From Hyphomicrobiales bacterium (GTDB lineage: Bacteria > Pseudomonadota > Alphaproteobacteria > Rhizobiales > JAJFHB01), in contig JAJFHE010000043.1 of NCBI GenBank assembly GCA_021775755.1, positions 120,358 to 184,357 of the forward strand: 64,000 nucleotides of DNA, written 5' to 3'. Shown piece after piece: positions 9,296 to 17,594 of the stretch. A model generated the notes under the pieces. It worked only from the letters and a program-made list of their open reading frames with translations, was not told the origin of the DNA and made no database searches. How positions within the stretch are numbered: position 1 is the stretch's first letter; each line of letters starts with the position of its first letter. Made by a program: the position numbers and the translations under genes.

Positions 9296-9648
9296 GCGTC
9301 CCGTTCCTGATCCTGAGTTCCGTGCGCTTTACAGAGTTCGTCGATGGCGCGCGCAAGGTCTCCGAAATTACCTTCGATCGCAACCTGTTTGTTGCGGTCG
9401 GTCTGCCCGCTCACCAGGGTGAATTGTGATTTCCTTATATGCAAATTTTTTGCAAGAAATGCAATAACAGCTTTGTTTGCCCGCCCCTTCTCGGGCTGCG
9501 CGGTAGTACGCAGCTTGAGTGACCGGGAGCCGTCCGCGGCGGCGTGCAGACCGTCGATGTGATTGGTGCGGGCGTTGGGAACGACGCGCAGCGACAGTCG
9601 CAGGCCCCCCTCGCAGGCAGCGTAGGGCTGCCGGGCGGCGGCTGCCAC
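9292..9648 (-). CDS. yggU: DUF167/YggU family protein
   Basis: A small conserved protein of 118 residues. It shows the DUF167 pattern: [19 protein letters not shown], then [22 protein letters not shown] and [14 protein letters not shown]. The start is GTG directly after the stop of the yggT-like gene, and its end overlaps folD by four bases, consistent with coupled translation. The molecular function of the family is unknown; it is very often found beside yggT. Confidence 0.88.
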   Translation of the reverse strand: MAAAARQPYAACEGGLRLSLRVVPNARTNHIDGLHAAADGSRSLKLRTTAQPEKGRANKAVIAFLAKNLHIRKSQFTLVSGQTDRNKQVAIEGNFGDLARAIDELCKAHGTQDQERDA

Positions 9649-9936
9649 CTATAGTCCCGTGCCGACGTCGAGAATGATGAAATTGCGGATGAACATCAAA
9701 GCCAGGATGAGCACCATGGGCGAAATATCGATGCCGCCAAGATTGGGCAGAAACTTGCGAATCGGCGCCAGCATCGGCTCGGTCAGACGGTTCACCGCGT
9801 CGTAGATCATGTACACCACGCGGTTGTTCAGATTGAGCACGTTGAAGGCAATGAGCCAGCTCATAATGACCTGAATGATGATGATCCAGATGGCGATGTC
9901 GATGACTGTGGTGATCAACCAGAACACGGCGTTCAT
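9649..9936 (-). CDS. yggT: YggT family integral membrane protein
   Basis: A 95-residue membrane protein with two long hydrophobic segments: about residues 3-30 (WIIIIQVIMSWLIAF) and 68-90. Between them is the conserved loop ending LTEPMLAPIRKFLPNLGGIDISPM, the hallmark of the YggT family. The start at 9936 leaves a proper N-terminal helix; upstream in-frame codons are outside the family pattern. Family members affect osmotic tolerance and envelope processes in other bacteria; here it heads the yggT-yggU-folD unit. Confidence 0.9.
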   Translation of the reverse strand: MNAVFWLITTVIDIAIWIIIIQVIMSWLIAFNVLNLNNRVVYMIYDAVNRLTEPMLAPIRKFLPNLGGIDISPMVLILALMFIRNFIILDVGTGL

Positions 9937-10048
9937 GAAGGGCTTCCCAGGGCGCGATTTCCAGTGCTGCACATGTAACGGCCAAGACGCCAATGTGCAA
10001 GCTCGGCAAGGCCACGATGATGTGCGATCCGCGTCCGCCCGAGCCTGC

Positions 10049-10078
10049 TTGACAGCACCGGGGCCGCGCGCCTACATA
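10049..10078 (+). promoter_or_regulatory. Candidate promoter of tRNA-Ala
   Basis: TTGACA at 10049-10054 and TACATA at 10073-10078 are separated by 18 bp, ending 17 bases before the tRNA. The -35 is perfect; the -10 matches three of six consensus positions, which is usual for this group. Confidence 0.5.
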
Positions 10079-10095
10079 CGCGCCACAGACCGCCT

Positions 10096-10171
10096 GGGGC
10101 CGTAGCTCAGTTGGGAGAGCGCTACGTTCGCAACGTAGAGGTCAGGGGTTCGATTCCCCTCGGCTCCACCA
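10096..10171 (+). tRNA. tRNA-Ala, anticodon CGC
   Basis: A 76-base cloverleaf. The acceptor stem GGGGCCG pairs with CGGCTCC (one G-T). The D arm contains GCTCAGTTGGGAGAGC, the anticodon stem CTACG/CGTAG encloses TTCGCAA with anticodon CGC, and the T arm is AGGGGTTCGATTCCCCT. CCA is encoded at 10169-10171. It reads GCG codons, common in this GC-rich genome. Confidence 0.97.
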
Positions 10172-10206
10172 GGTTTTCCAGGCACCGTGTTGTCGCCAGT
10201 CCATCA

Positions 10207-10237
10207 AACGTTTTCATATGAACGGGAAACGGTCTAG
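10207..10237 (+). repeat. CATATG-loop palindromic repeat, copy A
   Basis: An imperfect inverted repeat in which CGTTTT and GAAACG arms enclose CATATGAACG, ending in GGTCTAG. It matches copies at 16205-16235 and 54680-54713 (opposite orientation). It lies between tRNA-Ala and the large exported protein gene at 10331. Confidence 0.7.
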
Positions 10238-10330
10238 CATTGCCACTGCAGTGTTTTGGGCGGAACGGCCGCGACGCGCAATACCTGAATTTGCAAAGTG
10301 ACGGCCGGCCGCGCCTTTCGGGCTGATCGC

Positions 10331-13300
10331 ATGTGGAACCATGGCAAGCCTATCCGTTTGACGTTGCTCGCGGCGGTGCTGGCCGTTGCGGCTTGTGCGA
10401 CCGTGCCGCCGGCGCTTGCCGCCGTGTGCGATGCGGAAGCCGTGCCGTCCGGGGCGCAAGCGTGGTTTGTCGATACGGATTCCAGAACGCGAGGGAACTG
10501 GCAGGAACAGTACGGGGGCGATGGATATCTGCTGCCTAATCACAATGGCGATCAGGTCCACGCGACTTTACTGCCGGAATATGTCGGGAGCGCCGACTTC
10601 AATGCGGCAACGTCCCAGCATGTCTGGGCCTGGCGGACGTCTGATCAAAGGGCGCTGCAGACACTCGGCGAGCAGCGCACCGCGTCTGTTGCCTATGGCG
10701 ATTACTGGTCGTTTACCGTTACGGCGACAGCCCCGGCCTCCTACCGTCTGTCGCTCTATTTTCTCGATTGGGACAGCACCGACCGCGCCCAGGAGGTGAG
10801 CGTTCACGATGCGGCGAGCGACGAGCTGCTCGACCGCCGCAGCTATTCTCAATTCAATGGCGGGCTCTACGCGACATATGAGCTGTCGGGAAGCGTCCGG
10901 TTCCGGTTTCTGAAAACCGCGGGATGGAACGCCGTCGTTGCCGGCATCTTCTTCGATACGCCGGCTGGCGACCGCACTTCGGATGTGGCCCGGTCCTTCG
11001 AACAGGCGGTTTCCGGCACATGGGAGCCCGTGGTGCTGAGCCTGCTTAGAGGCGAGTTTCTCCACAGATACCGCGTTGGCACCCAGGGCTCTGCCGACGC
11101 GGCCCGTCAACAAGGCGCGAACGGCCTTGCGGTGCGCTATTTCGCGGCCGATGGTTACAACCGCCTGATCGAGCAGGAAACGGTGCAGACAGTGATGCCA
11201 GGTGACGCGCAATCCGCCGGACCGCGTGCGGCATGGGCCGAGTGGAGCGGCTTCATAGATGTGCCCGCGCCGGCCTCGGAGCGCGAATTGCTGCTGCCCG
11301 AGGGCGCGGAGCACGGTCTGATACTTGTCGAAACCGCCGCCGGTCTCTGCGTTATGAATGTTGCGGAGAACAGCGAAGGGGCTGCGGCGGGTATCGAGGC
11401 TGGAGACCTCTTTACCAGCGTCGTTGACACCGGCATGCGCCAGCGCACCGGTGTGCATTTGCGGCTTGCGGCGCCGTCGGGCGGTCATCTTTATTTGGAC
11501 GGTGTTCGCGAGCTTTCCTATGTGCCCTGCACCGAGGAAGGGGTCACGGATTGCTCGCAGACGCCGGACCTTGAACGCGGCCTGGCGCTCGCCCCCGGGC
11601 GGCATCGTCTGCGCATAGCGTCGATACTGCAACGGCGCGAACCCGAGGCGGCGGCGCCCGATGCAGCCGGTTCTTCGCTTTTCTGGCGGTTTGGCGATGC
11701 CGAAGAGTGGCGCGAAGTTCCAGCGGAGCGGTTGAGCCGGGGCGAGGAGCGAACCTGGCGGCGCCAGCCACGCCAGGCCGCGCAGGTTGGTCTTGAGTGG
11801 CTGCTGACGACATCGAGAAACTGGCAGCGCCAGCATGGCTGCTATGGCTGCCATGTGCAGGCGCAAGCGCTGCTTGCGGCCGGCATTGCCCGCGACAAGG
11901 GATACCGTGTTTCCGGCGAGGTGACGCTGGAACTCCTTGACGGCATATCCTCCCTGCAAAATGCCGGCGGAACATGGCACGACGGTTTCCACAATGCCTC
12001 CACTCAATTTGGCGCCATGGCGGCTGCCGTGATGGGTGAACGGGGCGGCGGGCTGCGCAGCCACGTCCTGAATGACGCGGTAAATTATCTTCGCGCCGTT
12101 CAAGAGCCAAGCGGCAGGCTGCCCATGGATCACCTTGAGCCGCCGGTGAGCCAGGGCGATATCATCTCAACCGCGAATGCGCGCCTTGCGTTCGAGCTTG
12201 CCGCCCGCCACGCCACCGGCGACACACGTACGGCACTTGTCGATGCGGCGGAACGGGCGCGGGACTGGTTGCGCGGCGCGCAGCCGCAAACCAACCAGGA
12301 CCATGCCTTGCGCATACTCGGGCTTGGCAGTCCGGCATGGCGGGAGGCGGGTGCAACGGACGGGCAGCTGCAAAACGCCGTCGATGCGCTTGTCGCGCGG
12401 CAGCACGAAGACGGAGGTTGGTCGGAAACGCTGGAACTTGGGCCGAATGCCTACGCGACCGGGCAGGCGTTATACGCGCTGCGCGTTGCCGGTTTCGATA
12501 CGGAAACGGCGGTTTATCAGCGCGGTATGGAATGGCTCATGCAAACGCAGGGCTGGACTGGCGCGTGGCCGCAGCGCACCACGCAAAGCGCACACAACTC
12601 CCAGTTCGCGGCGACGATGTGGCCGGTGATCGCGTTGTTGAACTCCTACCGCGCCGTCGAAATCGCCCTGCAGCCGCCGGGCTGCGTGGACGGCGACTTC
12701 GAGTTGACGGCGCGTCTTGTCGCCGGCGATGACGTCACCGGCCTGCGATTTTCCGTGGATGGGGCCGACATTGGCACGGCTGCCGAGCCGACTAGCGGGG
12801 GAGAGTATGTGCTGGCCTGGAATTTGGCCGATCCCGGAGAACATCGACTTCAGGTTACGGCATTGCGCGACGCGCAGGTTGTGGGGCATGCCGAGGCGGC
12901 ATTCACGTCCGTGCCGCCCGGTGCCGGCTGCAACGGGACGCTGAGAGTGGCGGCGGCCGATGCTTCGGCGGACGGCGAGGCGTTGCCATCGCATGCGGTG
13001 CTGCTTCTCGATGCGTCGAATTCCATGTGGGGCCGGCTTGGCGGCGATGTTGCGAAGATCGTCGCGGCGAAAGAGGCGCTCGCGGCCCTTATCGACGGCT
13101 TGCCGGTTGCGATCGATATCGCATTGCGTGCCTATGGGCACAGAGTCGGGCGCAGTTCGAAGGGGCGAAGCTGCAAGGATACGGAATTGCTCGTGCCATT
13201 CGGCTCCGGCGATCGTGCACTCCTCCACCGTGCGCTTGAAGGCATAACGCCACGCGGTTACACGCCGATCGGTCTGTCGCTGCACGAAATTGCGGCGGAT

Positions 13301-13753
13301 CTGCCGGAAACCGAAGGGCGGCTGGTTGTCGTGGTCGTGACGGACGGTATCGAGACGTGCGATCCCGAGCCCGGCGATGCCCACTTCCCGCCAACTGTCG
13401 TGCAAGGCCTGCTTGAGGCGGGGATCGATGTTACCGTCAATGTGATCGGGTTTGACATCGCCGACAGCGTAACCCGTGAATTTCTCAAACAACTGGCGGA
13501 AGACGGCGGCGGCGCCTATTACGATGCAGGAAACGCCGCGGCATTGTTGGCTAGCCTGCGCTCGGCCGTTGCTGCGGAGTTTTCGGTCCTCGATGGTTCC
13601 GGAACGGTTTTCGCCCGGGGGCATGTGGGTAGCGCGCCGGTTTCGCTGCCCGCCGGCACATATCGGCTGATCGTCGACGGTGCCGAAGGCGGCGAGGTTA
13701 CAATCGTAATTCGCGACCTTCGCGAAACCGTCCATGCGGTCACACGGGATTGA
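10331..13753 (+). CDS. Large exported protein: alpha/alpha toroid, CxxCH motif and VWA domain
   Basis: A 1140-residue protein. An N-terminal export signal (hydrophobic LTLLAAVLAVAAC) is followed by a beta-sandwich/carbohydrate-binding-like region at about 30-215. A possible PDZ-like segment lies near 330-365 (GLILVETAAGLCVMNV...GIEAGD). Residues about 490-790 have helical repeats of the terpenoid-cyclase/prenyltransferase toroid type (ARQHEDGGWSETLELGPNAYATGQAL). The toroid opens with CYGCH at 504-508, a c-type haem attachment signature. A VWA domain occupies about 888-1070 with MIDAS DASNS at 894-898 and the TDGIE strand. Function unknown; the architecture suggests a periplasmic or surface adhesion or redox protein. 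Six bases separate it from the acetyltransferase gene, so they are probably an operon. Confidence 0.85.
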   Translation: MWNHGKPIRLTLLAAVLAVAACATVPPALAAVCDAEAVPSGAQAWFVDTDSRTRGNWQEQYGGDGYLLPNHNGDQVHATLLPEYVGSADFNAATSQHVWAWRTSDQRALQTLGEQRTASVAYGDYWSFTVTATAPASYRLSLYFLDWDSTDRAQEVSVHDAASDELLDRRSYSQFNGGLYATYELSGSVRFRFLKTAGWNAVVAGIFFDTPAGDRTSDVARSFEQAVSGTWEPVVLSLLRGEFLHRYRVGTQGSADAARQQGANGLAVRYFAADGYNRLIEQETVQTVMPGDAQSAGPRAAWAEWSGFIDVPAPASERELLLPEGAEHGLILVETAAGLCVMNVAENSEGAAAGIEAGDLFTSVVDTGMRQRTGVHLRLAAPSGGHLYLDGVRELSYVPCTEEGVTDCSQTPDLERGLALAPGRHRLRIASILQRREPEAAAPDAAGSSLFWRFGDAEEWREVPAERLSRGEERTWRRQPRQAAQVGLEWLLTTSRNWQRQHGCYGCHVQAQALLAAGIARDKGYRVSGEVTLELLDGISSLQNAGGTWHDGFHNASTQFGAMAAAVMGERGGGLRSHVLNDAVNYLRAVQEPSGRLPMDHLEPPVSQGDIISTANARLAFELAARHATGDTRTALVDAAERARDWLRGAQPQTNQDHALRILGLGSPAWREAGATDGQLQNAVDALVARQHEDGGWSETLELGPNAYATGQALYALRVAGFDTETAVYQRGMEWLMQTQGWTGAWPQRTTQSAHNSQFAATMWPVIALLNSYRAVEIALQPPGCVDGDFELTARLVAGDDVTGLRFSVDGADIGTAAEPTSGGEYVLAWNLADPGEHRLQVTALRDAQVVGHAEAAFTSVPPGAGCNGTLRVAAADASADGEALPSHAVLLLDASNSMWGRLGGDVAKIVAAKEALAALIDGLPVAIDIALRAYGHRVGRSSKGRSCKDTELLVPFGSGDRALLHRALEGITPRGYTPIGLSLHEIAADLPETEGRLVVVVVTDGIETCDPEPGDAHFPPTVVQGLLEAGIDVTVNVIGFDIADSVTREFLKQLAEDGGGAYYDAGNAAALLASLRSAVAAEFSVLDGSGTVFARGHVGSAPVSLPAGTYRLIVDGAEGGEVTIVIRDLRETVHAVTRD

Positions 13754-13758
13754 GCGCC

Positions 13759-14568
13759 ATGCCTGAATTGGGTGAAGTGTTCGGTAGCCGTGAACAAATC
13801 ATGCTGATGGAGAGGGGCAATCAGCTCTGGACGCTGCTCCGGGACGATCCCCGCTACTCCTTCTACGGACGTATGGTGTCGCTGTGCCAACCTGACGAGA
13901 GCGCAGTTGAGCGAACAGCAGCCCTCGCCAGACTTCAGGGTGCGACGAGTTGCCAGTACTACCCGGCCTCGGACGCGGACGGCTTTCGCAACCGGCTAAT
14001 CGATCAGGGTCTCCGCGCCGACAGATACGAACAGTGCCGCGGTGGGCGCAAAGCCTACGAAACGAGCAAACGCATACTCTCCGACCTGAAGCCGCCGGAT
14101 GACCTCACGGTTCATGCCGTCGATGGCACAACGACGCCCGAACTCGTTGCCGACATCGCGCAGCTCTCCATCGCCTGCGGCGTCATGCCGGTTCCAGGTT
14201 CCGCCATGCGGGGGCAAAGCCGCGACGGCATCTGTCTGGCGGCGGTTGATGCGCAAGGCGGTGCTGTCGCCACAGCGTCGGCTTACATGAGCAATCATGC
14301 GACAAGCCCGCGCGGCACGGATGCGTTCTGGGGCATGCTGGCGACGCGGGACGACTGGCGAGGCAAGCGCCTCGCTCAGATACTCGGCGCGCAATCGATC
14401 GTCTGGATGTGGGAGAAACTTGGAGCGCGGTCATTCAACACGGGCGTTACGGCGGACAACACGCCATCCATGACTTTGTGTGCGAAGCTTGAGGTGACGC
14501 CGTCGCAATGGACGTTTATCGGGTGTATGGACCCGGAAACGTTCGGGACGGCGTCCGTGACGCGCTAA
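13759..14568 (+). CDS. GNAT-family N-acetyltransferase-like protein
   Basis: A 269-residue protein whose C-terminal half looks like a GNAT fold: LATRDDWRGKRLAQILGAQSIVWMWEKLG has the R/Q-x-x-G-x-G/A-like acetyl-CoA loop spacing (WRGKRLA), followed by SFNTGVTADNTPSM, a typical strand with conserved Asn. The N-terminal half is less conserved, perhaps a degenerate first GNAT domain. The ATG at 13759 is used; a TTG nine bases earlier overlaps the previous stop. Acceptor substrate unknown. Likely cotranscribed with the VWA/toroid protein. Confidence 0.7.
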   Translation: MPELGEVFGSREQIMLMERGNQLWTLLRDDPRYSFYGRMVSLCQPDESAVERTAALARLQGATSCQYYPASDADGFRNRLIDQGLRADRYEQCRGGRKAYETSKRILSDLKPPDDLTVHAVDGTTTPELVADIAQLSIACGVMPVPGSAMRGQSRDGICLAAVDAQGGAVATASAYMSNHATSPRGTDAFWGMLATRDDWRGKRLAQILGAQSIVWMWEKLGARSFNTGVTADNTPSMTLCAKLEVTPSQWTFIGCMDPETFGTASVTR

Positions 14569-14602
14569 CGGCCCGGTCGTGCTGCGACATCGCCCCCGTC
14601 AT

Positions 14603-15370
14603 CTACTGAGCGATGGCGCTGGCGGGTACGATGAGCATGTCATCGCCAGGATCACGCTGCGACACAGGAGGACCTGCGATTTCGCGGATGAGCTTCTGGC
14701 GGATGGCGACCGCATAGTCGCGGAAGTCGTCGGCCTCGATCAGAAAGGCGGCGTATCCGCCGATCACCTCGTTGCGGTAGTGATCAACCAGATCGGGATT
14801 GTCACCGACAATGACGAGGCCGTTGACCGTGACACCCGATGAAACCGCGCGGTCGCGGGCGGGACCCGGTTCGCCGCCGAAATTGCTTTTGCCGTCGCCG
14901 GAAACATCGATAACGCGCCGGCGGCCCTCAAACGGGCTTTCGGACACATACTCAACCGCCTTGTCGATGGCCGCGCCGATGGCGGTAACGTCGATCAGAA
15001 ATGCCCGGTAGGCGCTGTCGATTGCCACCGCGAGCCCGTGCGAGTCCTGCGTAGTGCGTACATGGTACCAGGGCACCGCGATATAGTGCGAGTAAGGGCC
15101 CGCCCACTGCATCACCATGACGGCGATGCCGTTGCCGCCGACCTGCTCGATGGCGCCGATGACGCCGGGGTCGCGGAAGGCGTTGGCAAGGCCCCGGTAT
15201 TGCAGCTCGAATTCTTCCAGATCGACGCTTGCCGACGTGTCGATGGCGAGCACCAGCACGAGTTCGACGGGAATCGCCGCATCCTGAGCGGGGGCGTCGC
15301 CGGCCGTGCACGACAAGAGCGCAATGGCGGCAAGCGCGGCAATAAGGACTTTGGGGCGAACAGCTGGCAT
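14603..15370 (-). CDS. DUF1194 family VWA-like lipoprotein
   Basis: A 255-residue protein. The N-terminus is a signal peptide ending in the lipobox LLSC (residues 17-20), which predicts lipidation. The rest is a von Willebrand A-like fold of the DUF1194 family: VLAIDTSASVDLEEF carries a MIDAS-like DTSAS, and RRRVIDVSGDGKSN supplies the second metal-site strand. Family members are uncharacterised and common in Hyphomicrobiales. It converges on the acetyltransferase gene, so the only shared theme with the neighbouring 1140-residue protein is a VWA domain. Confidence 0.85.
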   Translation of the reverse strand: MPAVRPKVLIAALAAIALLSCTAGDAPAQDAAIPVELVLVLAIDTSASVDLEEFELQYRGLANAFRDPGVIGAIEQVGGNGIAVMVMQWAGPYSHYIAVPWYHVRTTQDSHGLAVAIDSAYRAFLIDVTAIGAAIDKAVEYVSESPFEGRRRVIDVSGDGKSNFGGEPGPARDRAVSSGVTVNGLVIVGDNPDLVDHYRNEVIGGYAAFLIEADDFRDYAVAIRQKLIREIAGPPVSQRDPGDDMLIVPASAIAQ

Positions 15371-15415
15371 TGTAGGAGCAAAGAGTACTCATTCCGCGCG
15401 AGGGAGGAAACCTGG

Positions 15416-16192
15416 ATGCCGCGCCGCCTTGTCGACCTGTCGATTGCACTGGATAACGACGTGATCTCGGATCCGCCGCAGCTAAAGCCCGAGATCGAAT
15501 ACTTCAACCACCGCCAGACCGCCCCGCAGATGGCGGAGTTTTTCGCCGGGCTCACCGCCGCAGACCTGCCCGACGGTGAAGGTTGGGCGGTGGAGCGGGT
15601 GCGATTAAGCACGCATAACGGCACGCATCTGGACGCTCCCTATCAATTTGCCTCCACCATGGACGGCGGCGCGCGCGCGATGACCATCGATGAGGTGCCG
15701 CTGGAGTGGTGCATGGGTGCCGGTATCAAACTGGATTTCAGGCACCTCGACGATGGTCATGTCGTCAACGCGGAAGAAGTCGAGGCGGAGCTTGCCCGTA
15801 TTGGTCATGAACCGGCCGCCGGCGACATTGTCGTCGTCAACACCCGCGCCGGTGGCGTTCATGGTGCGGACGATTACGTTCATGCAGGCTGCGGCATGGG
15901 TCGCGAGGCGACGCTCTATCTGTTGGAGCGCGGGGTTCGCGTCACCGGAACAGACGCCTGGTCCTGGGATGCGCCGTTCCTCCACACGGCGCGACGATGG
16001 GAGAAAACCCGCGATCCTTCGATTATCTGGGAGGGCCACCGGGCCGGGCGAGACATCGGCTATTGCCATATTGAGAAACTGCACAATCTTGAGGCGCTGC
16101 CGTCAACCGGGTTCGAGATCATCTGCCTGCCGGTCAAGATCAAGGCGGCATCGGCAGGATGGACACGGGCGGTGGCGGTGATTGACGCGTGA
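15416..16192 (+). CDS. Cyclase family protein (kynurenine formamidase-like hydrolase)
   Basis: A 258-residue metal-dependent hydrolase of the cyclase/KynB superfamily. The signature HNGTHLDAP at residues 67-75 supplies the metal ligands, and a later HAGCGMGREATLYLLERGVRVTGTDAWSWD segment matches the second conserved block. The start at 15416 follows an AGGGAGGAAA ribosome-binding site. Known members hydrolyse N-formylkynurenine, isatin or cyclic amides; no tryptophan-degradation genes are nearby, so the substrate is open. Confidence 0.88.
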   Translation: MPRRLVDLSIALDNDVISDPPQLKPEIEYFNHRQTAPQMAEFFAGLTAADLPDGEGWAVERVRLSTHNGTHLDAPYQFASTMDGGARAMTIDEVPLEWCMGAGIKLDFRHLDDGHVVNAEEVEAELARIGHEPAAGDIVVVNTRAGGVHGADDYVHAGCGMGREATLYLLERGVRVTGTDAWSWDAPFLHTARRWEKTRDPSIIWEGHRAGRDIGYCHIEKLHNLEALPSTGFEIICLPVKIKAASAGWTRAVAVIDA

Positions 16193-16204
16193 GCGTGCGT
16201 CTAC

Positions 16205-16235
16205 ACCGTTTCCATATGAACGAGAAACGGTCTAG
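16205..16235 (+). repeat. CATATG-loop palindromic repeat, copy B
   Basis: ACCGTTTC (16205-16212) pairs perfectly with GAAACGGT (16224-16231) around CATATGAACGA; TCTAG follows. It lies between the convergent cyclase and rod-like genes and overlaps the TAG stop of the latter, where it could form a bidirectional transcript-end hairpin (no T-run is present). Confidence 0.75.
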
Positions 16236-16537
16236 CTGATGAGGTCGAGCGCCTGGTCTTGAATACGATCGGCGGCCTTGAATATCTGGATTTGTGCTTT
16301 GTAGCTGATTTCCGCGAGCTTCAGATCGATGAGGCTTGAGGTGAGGTCGGGGAGTTCGAAATGCGGCGTTGATACCGGCGCACCAGAAGAACCCGGCACA
16401 GCCTGCACGTTTTGCGAACCGGCCGCCACCTGGGCCGTGGTTGCAGCGCCCGCCGTTACGACATTGCGGGCGGCAAGTTCGAAACTTCGCGCCGCGACCT
16501 GAATACCGCCGGCGGCAATGGACAGAGCTGAACTCAT
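16232..16537 (-). CDS. Orphan flagellar rod-like small protein
   Basis: A 101-residue protein with the two ends of a flagellar rod/hook protein and almost no middle. The N-terminal ALSIAAGGIQVAARSFELAARNVV matches the coiled-coil N-terminus of FlgB/FlgC/FlgE-type proteins, and the C-terminal DLTSSLIDLKLAEISYKAQIQIFKAADR matches their C-terminal helix. Canonical FlgB and FlgC are longer, about 130-140 residues. No other flagellar gene is near. It may be a divergent member kept outside the flagellar cluster, or have another role. Confidence 0.72.
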   Translation of the reverse strand: MSSALSIAAGGIQVAARSFELAARNVVTAGAATTAQVAAGSQNVQAVPGSSGAPVSTPHFELPDLTSSLIDLKLAEISYKAQIQIFKAADRIQDQALDLIS

Positions 16538-16864
16538 GATCGGAAGAATAGGCTTGAGCGCCTTAAGCAGAGGTAAACGCCCGTCCCGCGTTGGCGCATG
16601 CGGGAGTAAACAGGAGGAGACGCTTTGAAGGGGTCGATAACCGCCTCCCCCTGCTTATCCGTGGCTGACTACGCAGTACCTTACGTCAGCGCTGCCCCTA
16701 GATTCGCAAGACCTGTGCCAGTTCTCGAATGGTGACAAACCACTACATATTGTAGGTGGCGAACATTGGGCCACATTATGTTGAAATTCCCGCCTTGCAG
16801 TGTTCGCAATATGCATTGCAAATTGCAAAACCTCAGATGACGGTGAGCCAGCAGTGGGGCGAAA
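16538..16864. other. Intergenic region without a convincing gene
   Basis: Here 327 bp separate the rod-like gene from the downstream end of the amidotransferase gene. It holds CTACATATTGTAG with extended CCA/TGG arms (16739-16759), a possible operator. An AGGAGGAGA followed by a TTG could start a 36-codon frame ending at the TGA near 16735, but it has no recognisable product. Nothing else is seen. Confidence 0.5.
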
Positions 16865-17563
16865 TTAAGCCGCGCGGCCGCGGGCGATCCACAAATCGAG
16901 AAAGTTGCCGAGCCAGGCCTTGAGCGGCGGATCATGGATGGCGCGGCCGGCGAACTGAACACCGCGCGACTGGGCCCCGTTGAGTTTCAGGCGCGGCGCA
17001 CCGTGGACGGTCCAGCGGTGCAACATGGCCAGGGTAACCTCGGCGTGAAACTGAATGGCAAAGCCGGCGTCGCCGTACTGAAAGGCCTGGCAGTCGAAGT
17101 CGCGGCTTTTGGCGAGCAACGTTGCGCCTGCGGGAAGGTCGCTGCCTTCGCGGTGCCAGTGATAGACATATTCCGGCCAGTCGCAGACGTCGCGGCCCTC
17201 AGCCGTTGGTTCGAGTGGATAAAAGCCGATTTCCACGGCGCCCTTGGGGTGTTCGAACACCTTGCCGCCGAGGTTCAGCGCCATCATCTGCGCGCCAAGG
17301 CAGATGCCGAGAAATGGCCGCTTGTCGCGCAGCGGTACATCGATCCAGTCGATCTCGCGGCGGACATATGCGTCGGTGTCGTTGGCGCTCATCGGGCCGC
17401 CGAAAATTATCGCGCCGAAATGCTCATCCATTGTTCTGGGCAGCGGGTCGCCAAAACGCGGGCGCCGGATATCGAGCTGAAAGCCGCGTTCTTTCAACAT
17501 GTCTCCCACACGTCCGGGCGTGGAGCGTTCCTGGTGCACGATGATGAGGATTTTTTCAGTCAT
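16865..17563 (-). CDS. Class I glutamine amidotransferase-like protein
   Basis: A 232-residue stand-alone GATase-1 domain that would release ammonia from glutamine. The nucleophile elbow GICLGAQ places the catalytic cysteine at residue 88, and FHAEVT supplies the His and Glu of the triad. The fold's oxyanion segment IIFGGPMSAND is at about 52-62. The start at 17563 begins MTEKILIIVHQE, the usual first strand. The synthetase partner is unknown; related proteins annotated as GuaA-like amidotransferases act on small amines or gamma-glutamyl compounds. Confidence 0.88.
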   Translation of the reverse strand: MTEKILIIVHQERSTPGRVGDMLKERGFQLDIRRPRFGDPLPRTMDEHFGAIIFGGPMSANDTDAYVRREIDWIDVPLRDKRPFLGICLGAQMMALNLGGKVFEHPKGAVEIGFYPLEPTAEGRDVCDWPEYVYHWHREGSDLPAGATLLAKSRDFDCQAFQYGDAGFAIQFHAEVTLAMLHRWTVHGAPRLKLNGAQSRGVQFAGRAIHDPPLKAWLGNFLDLWIARGRAA

Positions 17564-17594
17564 GTCCTGGCGCCGGCCTTGCTCCATAGAGGCG

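Noticed and set aside
12470..13735. A 421-residue minus-strand frame opposite the VWA/toroid protein
   Set aside because: Shadow frame with low-complexity basic composition; the plus strand shows clear domains.
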